A DNA stretch of 64,000 nt from Streptomyces antimycoticus (GTDB lineage Bacteria > Actinomycetota > Actinomycetes > Streptomycetales > Streptomycetaceae), in assembly GCF_005405925.1 (NCBI RefSeq), contig NZ_BJHV01000001.1:4526001-4590000 (forward strand), read 5' to 3'. The position numbers and the translations under genes were made by a program. The notes beneath the pieces were generated by a model, which worked only from the letters and a program-made list of their open reading frames with translations, was not told the origin of the DNA and did not search any database. Below, one piece after another: positions 45,792 through 53,625 of the stretch (positions are counted from its first letter, which is position 1; each line of letters begins with the position of its first letter).

Positions 45792-46159
45792 CGGCACCAG
45801 GCGAGCAGGAGCCCGAGTCCGCTCAATTAGTGCGACCGTATGTCATCACCAACGGTCGAGGGCTCCCGGAGAATGACCAGTTCAACCTGATCACGCTGGT
45901 CACCGCCTCCGAACAGAGACCTCCCAGTCATCTCGATCCGGAGAAGCGCAGGCTCTTGGAGCTGTGCGCGGGTGGTTATCTCTCGGTTGCCGAGATAGCG
46001 GGGCATATGGGGCTCCCGATCGGCATCGTGAAGGTCCTGCTGTCCGATCTCTCATCGGACGGGTACCTCATCACCCGTGCCCCCGCGCCTCCCGCGCAGC
46101 TTGTCGACGTTTCGCTCCTTCAGGAGGTGCTGGATGGGCTCCAGGCCCGTTTCGGATGA
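45788..46159 (+). CDS. cvnC: Conservon DUF742 protein CvnC, with a TTA codon
   Basis: 123-aa DUF742 protein: RPYVITNGRGLPENDQFNLITLVTA, then a winged-helix-like segment RRLLELCAGGYLSVAEIAGHMGLPIGIVKVLLSDLSSDGYLITRAPAP. It is the third conservon subunit and bridges CvnA and CvnD in the known complex. Leu14 is encoded by TTA (45827-45829), so translation should need the bldA tRNA; downstream genes may be affected through coupling. It overlaps both neighbours. Confidence 0.92.
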   Translation: MTAPGEQEPESAQLVRPYVITNGRGLPENDQFNLITLVTASEQRPPSHLDPEKRRLLELCAGGYLSVAEIAGHMGLPIGIVKVLLSDLSSDGYLITRAPAPPAQLVDVSLLQEVLDGLQARFG

Positions 46160-46724
46160 CGGCGTCTATCTGAACGAAGCGGTGCAGATCGCGGCCAAGA
46201 TCCTGGTCGTGGGTCATTTCGCGGTCGGAAAGACGACGTTCATCGGCACCATGTCCGAGATTCCTCCGCTGCGCACCGAGGAGCGGATGACTCAGGCCGG
46301 AGCCCACGTCGACGACCTGATGGGCACCCGAGGCAAGACCACGACCACCGTGGCCATGGACTTCGGCCGTCTCACGCTCAGCGAGAGACTTGTCCTGTAT
46401 CTCTTCGGCACGCCCGGACAGGAACGCTTCGTCCAGGTGTGGGAGGACATGACCCGAGGCGCTCTCGGGGCACTGATCCTCGTCGATCCCGAACGCATCA
46501 AGGAATCCTTCCCGGTGATCGACCTGGTGGAGCACTACGGACTCCCCTATGCGATTTCCGTCAATCACTTCGACGGCACGCCGGTCCGCCCCGACGAGGA
46601 ATTGCGCGAGGCGCTCGATCTGCTGCCCGAGACCCCCATCGTCACCTGTGACGCACGTGACGAGAAGTCATCGGCCAATGCCCTGATGGCGCTTGTCCGT
46701 TACCTACAGGAACGTACCCGCTAG
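46134..46724 (+). CDS. cvnD: Conservon Ras-like GTPase CvnD
   Basis: 196-aa small GTP-binding protein. P-loop VVGHFAVGKTTFIGTMSEI, switch region RGKTTTTVAMDFGRL, G3-like FGTPGQERF and G4-like NHFD, as expected for conservon GTPases. It would cycle between GTP and GDP forms under CvnB and signal from CvnA. ATG 46134 lies inside the cvnC 3' end (26-bp overlap) with AGGAGG 6 bases upstream. It precedes the P450 by 9 bp. Confidence 0.93.
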   Translation: MGSRPVSDDGVYLNEAVQIAAKILVVGHFAVGKTTFIGTMSEIPPLRTEERMTQAGAHVDDLMGTRGKTTTTVAMDFGRLTLSERLVLYLFGTPGQERFVQVWEDMTRGALGALILVDPERIKESFPVIDLVEHYGLPYAISVNHFDGTPVRPDEELREALDLLPETPIVTCDARDEKSSANALMALVRYLQERTR

Positions 46725-46733
46725 GAGCACCTG

Positions 46734-48080
46734 ATGAACATGCAATCGGATTTCTCGGCGGTGCCACCACCCGGCTGCCCCGCCCATGGCAGCGGCAAGC
46801 GGGTGCCGCTGTACGGGCCGGAGTTCGCCGCCGATCCGGGTGCCTATTACACGTATATGCGCTCGTACGGCCCGGCCGCACCGGTCGAGCTCTCCCCGGG
46901 GGTCGAGGCCACACTGGTCACGGACTACTCGGCGGCACTTCAGCTGCTGCAGAACCCCGACACCTTCCGGAAGGACTCGCGCCGCTGGCGCGATTACAAC
47001 GAGGGCAAGGTCACCCGGGACAATCCGGTCGTCCCGTTGCTGGAATACCGGCCGAACTGCATGTTCACCGATGGCGCCGAACATATGCGGCTGCGTCAGG
47101 CGGTGACCGACAGCCTGGCCAAGGTGGATACGCATCGGCTGAGCCGCCATGTCGAGCGCGTCGCGGACTATCTGATGGACCAGTTCATCTCCCGCGGCTC
47201 GGCCGATCTGCTCAATGACTATGCCAAACTGCTGCCGCTGTTTGTTTTCAATGAGCTCTTCGGATGCCCGGCGGAAATCGGCGACCGGGTCATCTTCGGC
47301 ATTTCCGGGATTTTCGACGGAATCAATGCGGAGAAGGCGAACGAGGTGCTCGGCCAGAGCGTCAGCGAACTCGTCGCACTGAAGCGCAGGCAGCCCGGGG
47401 AAGATGTCACCTCCTGGCTTATGCAGCACCATGCCCAGCTGACCGATGAGGAAATGGTCCACCAGCTGGTGCTGCTGCTGGGATCCGGCGCCGAGCCGCA
47501 GCGGAACCTCATCGCCAACGCGCTGCTCCTGCTGCTCTCCGACGAGCGGTACGCGGGAGCCGGGCTGCTGGTCGAGGACGCCCTCGACGATGTGCTGTGG
47601 AACAGCCCGCCGATGTCCAACTACGCCCCCCATTACCCGGTTTCCGACGTGGATTTCGCCGGAACCCGGCTGCGGGCGGGCGATCTGGTGCTGGTCTCCA
47701 TCGCGGCGGCCAACAGCGACCCCGCGCTGTCGGCCTCCCGGCAGCAGCTCAGCAAGCGGGCACACCTCGCCTGGAGCGCGGGTCCGCACGCCTGCCCGGC
47801 CAAGGACACCGCTCAGCTCATCGGTGTGGTGGCCATCGAAAAACTGCTCAATCAGCTGCCCGACATTGAGCTCGCGGTGCCCGAGTCGAGCCTGACTTGG
47901 CGCCCCGGTCCGTTCAACCGCGGGCTGACCGCACTGCCTGCCCGATTCACTCCGATACGTACGGACAAACAGCCCGTTGCACAGCAACAGATCCCGACGG
48001 GCGACCATCGCGGCCACGCCCAGAATAAGCAGGAGAAGGGCGGCTTGTGGAGTTCGTTCCTCTCGTGGTGGAGAGCGTGA
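46734..48080 (+). CDS. cvnE: Conservon cytochrome P450 (RarE/CYP157-like), lacking ExxR
   Basis: 448-aa P450-fold protein. The heme thiolate Cys354 lies in WSAGPHACPAKD, but the usual glycine after it is replaced. The K-helix position reads DVLW (residues 286-289) instead of ExxR, and the I-helix GSGAEPQRNL (about 250-259) lacks the AGxxT threonine. CYP157 members of conservons are known to lack ExxR. A C-terminal tail ending GLWSSFLSWWRA is amphipathic, possibly membrane-binding. AGGAG precedes the ATG. A signalling or structural role is plausible. Confidence 0.88.
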   Translation: MNMQSDFSAVPPPGCPAHGSGKRVPLYGPEFAADPGAYYTYMRSYGPAAPVELSPGVEATLVTDYSAALQLLQNPDTFRKDSRRWRDYNEGKVTRDNPVVPLLEYRPNCMFTDGAEHMRLRQAVTDSLAKVDTHRLSRHVERVADYLMDQFISRGSADLLNDYAKLLPLFVFNELFGCPAEIGDRVIFGISGIFDGINAEKANEVLGQSVSELVALKRRQPGEDVTSWLMQHHAQLTDEEMVHQLVLLLGSGAEPQRNLIANALLLLLSDERYAGAGLLVEDALDDVLWNSPPMSNYAPHYPVSDVDFAGTRLRAGDLVLVSIAAANSDPALSASRQQLSKRAHLAWSAGPHACPAKDTAQLIGVVAIEKLLNQLPDIELAVPESSLTWRPGPFNRGLTALPARFTPIRTDKQPVAQQQIPTGDHRGHAQNKQEKGGLWSSFLSWWRA

Positions 48081-48183
48081 TCCACACCACATCCGGAACC
48101 CATTTCATACCGCATGAATGTTCAACTGAACGGGTAGGCACTATCGCGCAATTTTTGTTGGCCCATTCCTAAGAGGAGCTGTC

Positions 48184-48426
48184 GTGAGGTCTCCCGCCGC
48201 CGACGACATCACTGTCGGTCGACGATCCGCGGTTTCACTCATATCCCGACCGCACCACCCCCGCGGCCAATCGAACACCTACCCTAATTTCGCGGAAGCA
48301 CACGCGATGGGAGCCGAGATACCCGCCCCACCGGGCGGGTATCTTCTCGTGGGGCATGACCGCCCGATAACCCCGCCACACAAACCCAAACAGCCGTTCC
48401 TCTCGATTCAGCGGGAGGTTCGATGA
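48184..48426 (+). CDS. Possible small leader ORF coupled to the prenyltransferase
   Basis: 80-codon ORF starting at GTG 48184 with a strong GAGGAG 5 bases upstream. Its TGA overlaps the prenyltransferase ATG (ATGA). The product (MRSPAADDITVGRRS...SIQREVR) has no recognised domain and no Trp. A perfect 12-bp hairpin lies inside it. It may be a real small protein, a translational coupler or a leader peptide. Codon bias is weaker than in neighbouring genes. Confidence 0.4.
   Translation: MRSPAADDITVGRRSAVSLISRPHHPRGQSNTYPNFAEAHAMGAEIPAPPGGYLLVGHDRPITPPHKPKQPFLSIQREVR
48317..48344 (+). terminator. Hairpin within the prenyltransferase leader (attenuator-like)
   Basis: AGATACCCGCCC / GGGCGGGTATCT, a perfect 12-bp stem with a CACC loop followed by TCTCG. 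It lies 79 bases before the prenyltransferase start and 235 bases after the P450 stop. It may terminate the conservon transcript or attenuate the downstream genes. Confidence 0.6.
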
Positions 48427-49586
48427 ACGGTTTCCGTTCGGGTGAGACGCTGCTCGGCGACCTCGCCACGGGTCAGCTGACCCGGCTGTGCCAGGTGGCG
48501 GGGCTGAGCGAGGCCGATACGGCCGCCTACACAGGGGTACTGATCGAGAGTCTGGGCGCCTCGGCCGGACGGCCGTTGGCGCTGCCACCCCCGTCACAGA
48601 CCTTTCTGTCCGACGACCACAGCCCCGTGGAGTTCTCCCTGGCGTTCCTGCCGGGCCGGGCTCCGGACCTGCGGGTCCTGGTGGAACCGGGCTGCTCCCG
48701 GGGCGATGACCTCGTGGAGAACGGCCGGGCCGGTCTGCAGGCGATCCATGCCATGGCGGACCGCTGGGGGTTCTCGACCGGCCAGCTCGACCGGCTCGAG
48801 GACCTGTTCTTCCCCCACTCCCCCGAGGGCCCGCTGGCCCTGTGGTGCGCCCTGGAGCTCCGCCCCGGCGGTGTCCCCGGCGTCAAGGTCTACCTCAACC
48901 CCTCGGCGAACGGCGCCGACCGGGCCGCCGAGACGGTACGCGAGGCGCTGGCCAGGCTCGGCCATCGGCAGGCGTTCGACTCGCTGCCCCGGGCGGACGG
49001 CTTCCCGTTCTTCGCCCTGGACCTCGGCGACTGGGACGCCCCGCGGGTGAAGGTCTACCTCAAGCACCCCGGCCTGTCCCCCACCGAGGCGGGCTCCCTC
49101 CCCCGGATGTCGCCCGCACCGGGCCGGGAACGGCTGGAGGAGTTCTTCCGCACCGCGGGGGACCTCCCCGCCGCCGACGACCTCCCCGCCGCCGACGACC
49201 TCGCCGCCGATGAGGACGCCGACCGGCTCACCGGACGCCCCGCCCTCACCTGCCACTCCTTCACGGAGACGGCGACCGGACTGCCCAGCGGATACACCCT
49301 CCACGTGCCCGTCCGCGACTACGTCCGGCACGACGGCGAGGCCCGGGAACGGGCGGTGGCCGTGCTGCGCAGCCATGACATGGACAGCACAGCGCTCGAC
49401 CGGGCGCTGGCCGCCGTGAGCCCGCGCCCCCTCGGCGACGGGGTGGGCCTGATCGCCTACCTGGCGCTGGTCCACGAGCGCGGCCGGCCCCAGCGGGTGA
49501 CCGTCTACGTCTCCTCCGAGGCGTACCGGACACGGCCGCCCCGCGAGACGGTCCCCACCCGCGACCGGGTGCGGGCACGGCTGTGA
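48423..49586 (+). CDS. Indole prenyltransferase, DMATS/ABBA family (6-dimethylallyltryptophan synthase-like)
   Basis: 387-aa protein of the aromatic prenyltransferase ABBA fold. Typical strands are LCQVAGLSEADTAAYTGVLIESLG, VEFSLAFLPGRAPDLRVLVEPG, GVKVYLNPSANG, PRVKVYLKHPGLSP and LIAYLALVHERGRPQRVTVYVSSEAY, much like bacterial 6-DMATS enzymes. It would attach a dimethylallyl group to tryptophan or indole, independent of DDxxD motifs. A short duplication (AADDLPAADDLAAD) lies near residue 245. GGGAGG precedes the ATG. The stop overlaps the tryptophanase start (GTGA), so substrate channelling or co-regulation is likely. Confidence 0.85.
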   Translation: MNGFRSGETLLGDLATGQLTRLCQVAGLSEADTAAYTGVLIESLGASAGRPLALPPPSQTFLSDDHSPVEFSLAFLPGRAPDLRVLVEPGCSRGDDLVENGRAGLQAIHAMADRWGFSTGQLDRLEDLFFPHSPEGPLALWCALELRPGGVPGVKVYLNPSANGADRAAETVREALARLGHRQAFDSLPRADGFPFFALDLGDWDAPRVKVYLKHPGLSPTEAGSLPRMSPAPGRERLEEFFRTAGDLPAADDLPAADDLAADEDADRLTGRPALTCHSFTETATGLPSGYTLHVPVRDYVRHDGEARERAVAVLRSHDMDSTALDRALAAVSPRPLGDGVGLIAYLALVHERGRPQRVTVYVSSEAYRTRPPRETVPTRDRVRARL

Positions 49587-51007
49587 CATCCGCCGAGACA
49601 CCGAACAACGAGAAGACAGGAGCAGCGGTCAGCGTGGAGCCGTACAGGATCAAGGTCGTCGAACCGATCCCCTTCACCACCCGGCAGCAGCGCGAAGAGG
49701 CGCTGCGGCGTGTGAACTACAACCTCTTCGATCTGCGCGCCGAAGAGGTGACCATCGACCTGCTCACCGACTCGGGCACCGGAGCGCTGTCCGCCGCCCA
49801 GCTCGCCGCGGGGATGGCCGGCGACGAGTCCTACTCGGGCTCCCGCTCGTTCTACCGGTTCCACGAGACGGTCACCGAGCTGACCGGTTACGCGCATATC
49901 CTCCCCGCCCACCAGGGGCGCGCCGCCGAGCGGGTGCTGTTCACCACCCTGCTGGAGCGCGGCGACCTCGTGCTGTCGAACACCCACTTCGACACCACCC
50001 GGGCCAATGTCGAGCTGAACGGGGCCGAGGCGCGCGATCTGCCGTGTCCCGAGGCCAAGAACCTCGACAGCACCGAGCCGTTCAAGGGCAACATCGACCT
50101 GGAGGCGCTCGCCCGGACGCTGTCCGGGCCCGACGGCTCCCGGGTCGCCGTGGTGGTCATGACCATCACCAACAACGGCGGCGGCGGCCAGCCCGTCTCC
50201 ATGGACAACCTCAAGCGGACGGCGGCCCTGTGCCGTCAGCACGGCGTCCCGCTCTTCCTGGACGCCGCCCGGTTCGCCGAGAACGCCTGGCTGGTCACCC
50301 GCCATGAGGAGGGCTACCGCGACCGCACCCCCCGGCAGGTCGCGGAGGAGGCGTTCCGGCTGGCGGACGGCTGCATGATGAGCGCCAAGAAGGACGGCAT
50401 CGTCCACATCGGCGGCTTCATCGGCACCAACGACCCGGAGCTCGCCCAGAAGTGCGAGCTGCTCCTCATCGCCACCGAGGGGTTCGCGACCTACGGCGGT
50501 CTGGCCGGACGCGACCTCGACATGATGGCGCAGGGGCTGACCGAGGTGACCGAGCCGAGCTATCTCGCCGAGCGCGCCGAGATCGCCTCGCACCTCGCCC
50601 ACCGGGTCCGCGCCGCGGGCGTGGACATCGTCGAGCCGCCGGGCATGCACGCGCTCTACCTCAACGCCGGGCGTTTGCTGCCGCACATCCCGCCGCACCG
50701 CTACCCCGGCCACGCCCTGGCCGTCCAGCTCTACCTGGAGGGCGGCATCCGCTCGGCCGAGCTGGGCTCGCTCTACCTCGGTGAGGAGGACGAGCACGGG
50801 AACCCGATCAAGAGCGCGCCGTACGAGCTGGTCAGGCTCGCCCTGCCGCGCCGGGTCTACACCCGCAGCCACTACGACCACGTGGGCGAGACGCTCGCGA
50901 AGATCGCCAAGAACGCGGACCAGGTGTACGGCTTCCGGATCACCGACCAGTCGCCGATCCTGCGCCACTTCCGCGCCACGCTGGTGCCGGTGCCCATCAC
51001 GGGCTGA
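49583..51007 (+). CDS. Tryptophanase / tyrosine phenol-lyase family beta-eliminating lyase
   Basis: 474-aa PLP enzyme of the TnaA/TPL family. Signatures: PFTTRQQREEALRRVNYNLFDLRAEEVTIDLLTDSGTGALS, DESYSGSRSFYRF, ILPAHQGRAAE, SNTHFDTTRANVE, LDAARFAENAW, the PLP lysine in MSAKKDGIVHIGGF, and VRLALPRRVYTRSHYDHV. It should split tryptophan, or its prenylated form, to an indole, pyruvate and ammonia. With the coupled prenyltransferase this predicts a 6-prenylindole-type product. Tryptophanase versus tyrosine phenol-lyase specificity cannot be settled by eye. GTG 49583 overlaps the upstream stop. Confidence 0.9.
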   Translation: MTSAETPNNEKTGAAVSVEPYRIKVVEPIPFTTRQQREEALRRVNYNLFDLRAEEVTIDLLTDSGTGALSAAQLAAGMAGDESYSGSRSFYRFHETVTELTGYAHILPAHQGRAAERVLFTTLLERGDLVLSNTHFDTTRANVELNGAEARDLPCPEAKNLDSTEPFKGNIDLEALARTLSGPDGSRVAVVVMTITNNGGGGQPVSMDNLKRTAALCRQHGVPLFLDAARFAENAWLVTRHEEGYRDRTPRQVAEEAFRLADGCMMSAKKDGIVHIGGFIGTNDPELAQKCELLLIATEGFATYGGLAGRDLDMMAQGLTEVTEPSYLAERAEIASHLAHRVRAAGVDIVEPPGMHALYLNAGRLLPHIPPHRYPGHALAVQLYLEGGIRSAELGSLYLGEEDEHGNPIKSAPYELVRLALPRRVYTRSHYDHVGETLAKIAKNADQVYGFRITDQSPILRHFRATLVPVPITG

Positions 51008-51029
51008 CCGCCGCACCATAGGGGACACG

Positions 51030-51073
51030 GACGAGGGCCCGGCACCGGACACCACCGGTGCCGGGCCCTCGTC
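51030..51073. terminator. Bidirectional intrinsic terminator
   Basis: Perfect 19-bp stem (GACGAGGGCCCGGCACCGG with its complement, 6-base loop), 23 bp after the tryptophanase stop and before the convergent DUF6479-like gene. Confidence 0.92.
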
Positions 51074-51146
51074 ATGCGCCTGGGCCGCGCAGGGCAGCCC
51101 GTACCCCGGCGCCCCCGTACTGGTGGCCCGTGGCCGGGTCCGCGCC

Positions 51147-51566
51147 TCAGCCGTTGCCGAACGAGCCGCTGCTGCCCTCGGTCCAGGTCGGCCGGCCCTC
51201 GGCGCCGCCCTTGCCGGAGTCCCGCGTCCCCGAGCCGCCCAGCTCGGACGGAAACCGGCGGCCGCGGTCCCGGTCCAGCTCATCGGGCTCGCGGTGCTGG
51301 GTGACATAGCCGACGCCGGTGTCGTCGTCCTGATGCCCCGGGCCATGGCCGGCCTCCCGCGCCTCGTGGTCGGCCTCCTGGGCCTTCTGCCAGGCGCCGG
51401 CGCGGGGCTGCGGATGCTGGGGCGGGGCCGGTTCACGGGCCCGTAGCCGTATCCCCCACCACACGGCCCCGAAGCACAGGATGACGACCACCAGACCGAC
51501 GATGAACGGCCCGGTCCCGACCAACAGGTCCCGGGTCACGGCGAGATCCTCGGTGTACGTATCCAT
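51147..51566 (-). CDS. DUF6479-like small membrane protein
   Basis: 139 aa. A short N-terminus, one transmembrane segment (TGPFIVGLVVVILCFGAVWWGIRL), then a long charged, His/Gly/Asp/Glu-rich cytoplasmic tail of low complexity ending in Ser/Gly. Such proteins are common in Streptomyces and uncharacterised. ATG 51566. Confidence 0.75.
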   Translation of the reverse strand: MDTYTEDLAVTRDLLVGTGPFIVGLVVVILCFGAVWWGIRLRAREPAPPQHPQPRAGAWQKAQEADHEAREAGHGPGHQDDDTGVGYVTQHREPDELDRDRGRRFPSELGGSGTRDSGKGGAEGRPTWTEGSSGSFGNG

Positions 51567-51684
51567 GACGGCCGGGTACCCGGACCCGCCCGGATATCAC
51601 TCCGGCCCCACGGGCGTCACACCCCGCCCGCGTCACCGCCCCGGATCACCGCGCCGCGGCACCACGTCACAGCACCGCGCCGCG

Positions 51685-52686
51685 TCACCGTCCCACGGAG
51701 CCCTCCGCCGCCCGTATCGTGTCGCGGTAGGCGCGGGCCGCCGCGCGCAGCGCCGCCTCCGGGTCCACACCGTCCGCCTCGGCGCGCACCGCGAGCGCCA
51801 GCAGCTCGTAGCCGATGCCCGTCCCGTCCGGCAGGGCCACGTCGAGGGCGGCCGTACGGGCGCGAGAGGCCAGCTTGGCGGTCAGCGCGAGCGCGGGCTG
51901 ACCGAGTGGCACCCCTTCGGTGACCGAATCGCGTTGTTTCTCGGCCGCCTTGGTCCGCAGCCAGTGCCTCTGGACGTCCTCGGGGGTCTCGGCGGCCTCG
52001 TCGCCGAAGACATGCGGATGGCGGTGGATCAGCTTGTCCACGATGCCGCCCGCCACATCGTCGATCGAGAACGGGTCCTCGGGGTCGTCCTGGGCGATCC
52101 GGGCGTGGAAGACGACCTGCAGCAGCACATCGCCGAGCTCCTCCAGCAGCGCCTCGCGGTCGCCCTCCTCGATGGCCTCGACGAGTTCGTACGCCTCCTC
52201 GATGCCGTACTTCACCAGCTCCTCGTTGGTCCGGGTGCCGCTCCACGGGCACTCGGCGCGGATCCGGTCCATGACCTGCACCAGATCGAGCAGCCGTGCG
52301 CCCGGCAGATCGTAGGAACCGGGCAGCAGCTCCAGGTCCGGCATCGCCTCACGGCCGGATCCGGCCAGCCGCGCCAGCCCGTCGGTCAGCTCGGACTCGC
52401 CCTCGGCCGAGGTGAGCACGACGGCCGTACGGCCGCCCTCCGCCACGCAGTAGTCGACCAGCTCGCGCGCGGCCGGTGAGCCCGGCTCCACCGCGACGCC
52501 CGCCTCCCGCAGATACGGCAGCTGCGGATGGTCCGGATCGCCGGAGAGCACCCGGTCCGCGCCGTGCAGCGCCTGCCAGGCGGGCCAGGACAGCAGCCCC
52601 GGCGCCACCCGGTGGGTGGTGGTGAGGAGGACGATGCGGCCGGTGGGGGCGGCGTCGGCGGGGACGGGCGAGTCAGCTGCGGTCAC
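51685..52686 (-). CDS. mazG: Nucleoside triphosphate pyrophosphohydrolase MazG
   Basis: 333-aa NTP pyrophosphohydrolase. The N-terminal 140 residues form an actinobacterial extension of methylase-like type. The all-alpha MazG core follows: LVQVMDRIRAECPWSGTRTNEELVKYGIEEAYELVEAIEEGDREALLEELGDVLLQVVFHARIAQDD, with the EExxE...ExxD metal-binding pattern, then IHRHPHVFGDE. It cleans up non-canonical NTPs. GTG 52686 begins just after the SurA-like gene's stop, so the two are likely co-transcribed. Confidence 0.93.
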   Translation of the reverse strand: MTAADSPVPADAAPTGRIVLLTTTHRVAPGLLSWPAWQALHGADRVLSGDPDHPQLPYLREAGVAVEPGSPAARELVDYCVAEGGRTAVVLTSAEGESELTDGLARLAGSGREAMPDLELLPGSYDLPGARLLDLVQVMDRIRAECPWSGTRTNEELVKYGIEEAYELVEAIEEGDREALLEELGDVLLQVVFHARIAQDDPEDPFSIDDVAGGIVDKLIHRHPHVFGDEAAETPEDVQRHWLRTKAAEKQRDSVTEGVPLGQPALALTAKLASRARTAALDVALPDGTGIGYELLALAVRAEADGVDPEAALRAAARAYRDTIRAAEGSVGR

Positions 52687-52700
52687 CCTTGCAACGTAAC

Positions 52701-53318
52701 TTACGCCTGCTCCGGGGTGCCGCCGGAGGTGCGCAGCCATGCCTCCCTGGCGAGGACGGCGGTGCCCTGGGTGTTGTCCCACTTTCCGTAGCGGGGGTTC
52801 ACCTTGATGTCGAGCGCCTTGGAGGTCCGGGCGAACACCTCGTTGACCTTGGAAGTGCCCAGCTTGCGCAGCAGGGCGTTGCGCGTGAGGTCCATCCGGA
52901 CGGCCTCGTCGATCCCGGCGGGCGCGATGCCCTGCTGCAGATACAGGGCGCGCAGGGCGGTGGCCCCGCCGCTCTGCGTCTCGGCCGCGGAGCGGGCGCG
53001 CTGGATCTCGCGGCGGGTGAGGCTGATCCCGTTGTCCTTACCGGCCCGCTCGATCACCCGGAACTGGATCATCCGGATCAGCGTGTCCTGGCTCAGCCGG
53101 CCGCTGCCCGCGACCATTTGAGCCGCCCTCGGGTCATTGCGCTGCGCCTCCCGGACGGCCTTGACCTGCCCCTGGAGCTCGGACACGGTGATCCGGCCGC
53201 CGTCCATGACCGCCGCGGCGCCGGGCCGCGGGGCCTCGCCGCACGCGGTGAGCAGCGGGGCGGAGAGGAGGAGCGCGGACGCGGCAGAGACGGAGAGCGC
53301 AGTATGGCGGCGGATCAT
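52701..53318 (-). CDS. SurA N-terminal domain lipoprotein
   Basis: 205-aa lipoprotein: signal peptide (IRRHTALSVSAASALLLSAPLLTAC) with lipobox LTAC. A SurA-like helical domain follows (GGRITVSELQGQVKAVREAQRNDPRAAQM...LSQDTLIRMIQFRVIERAGKDNGISLTRREIQRA). No PPIase domain follows, so a chaperone or holdase role outside the membrane is more likely than isomerase activity. ATG 53318 has GGGAGG upstream. It sits directly upstream of mazG, the usual actinobacterial pairing. Confidence 0.9.
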   Translation of the reverse strand: MIRRHTALSVSAASALLLSAPLLTACGEAPRPGAAAVMDGGRITVSELQGQVKAVREAQRNDPRAAQMVAGSGRLSQDTLIRMIQFRVIERAGKDNGISLTRREIQRARSAAETQSGGATALRALYLQQGIAPAGIDEAVRMDLTRNALLRKLGTSKVNEVFARTSKALDIKVNPRYGKWDNTQGTAVLAREAWLRTSGGTPEQA

Positions 53319-53465
53319 TGAGCCTCCCGGCAGAGATCGTGCGGCGCGACAAACGATCTGGCGTTGATCGATGGTATGGAGTCGGCGCGGCCTAGGCCAC
53401 TGCTTGGACAACGATTCACCGCGGTCTTGGTCAGCCTCCGGCCGTCATCGGCCGGAGCGGGCCCA

Positions 53466-53625
53466 GGGGGTGTCTGGTCGATCAGGCCGGATCAGCGAGC
53501 GGCGTCCGGTGCGGTGCATCGCATGTCGCGTGCGGAGAGCGCAGCGGCGCTGCGTGCGACGAGCGCGGCGCCGCGAGGTGCCGCACCGGACGCCGGGAGC
53601 CCGGCATGATCGGCGAGACACCCCT
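53466..53625. mobile_element. MITE-like inverted-repeat element
   Basis: About 160 bp with terminal inverted repeats: GGGGTGTCTGGTCGATCAGG on the left matches the complement of the right end (AGACACCCC preceded by a GATCA-containing arm) with few mismatches. A second nested perfect pair is GGCGTCCGGTGCGG (53501-53514) / CCGCACCGGACGCC (53581-53594). The whole can fold into one long hairpin and codes for nothing credible. Its right end touches the stop codon of the HNH gene at 53624. The remaining bases back to 53319 show no gene. Confidence 0.6.

Noticed and set aside
49505..51436. 643-codon minus ORF over the tryptophanase
   Set aside because: Shadow frame; the plus strand encodes a complete PLP enzyme with all family motifs.
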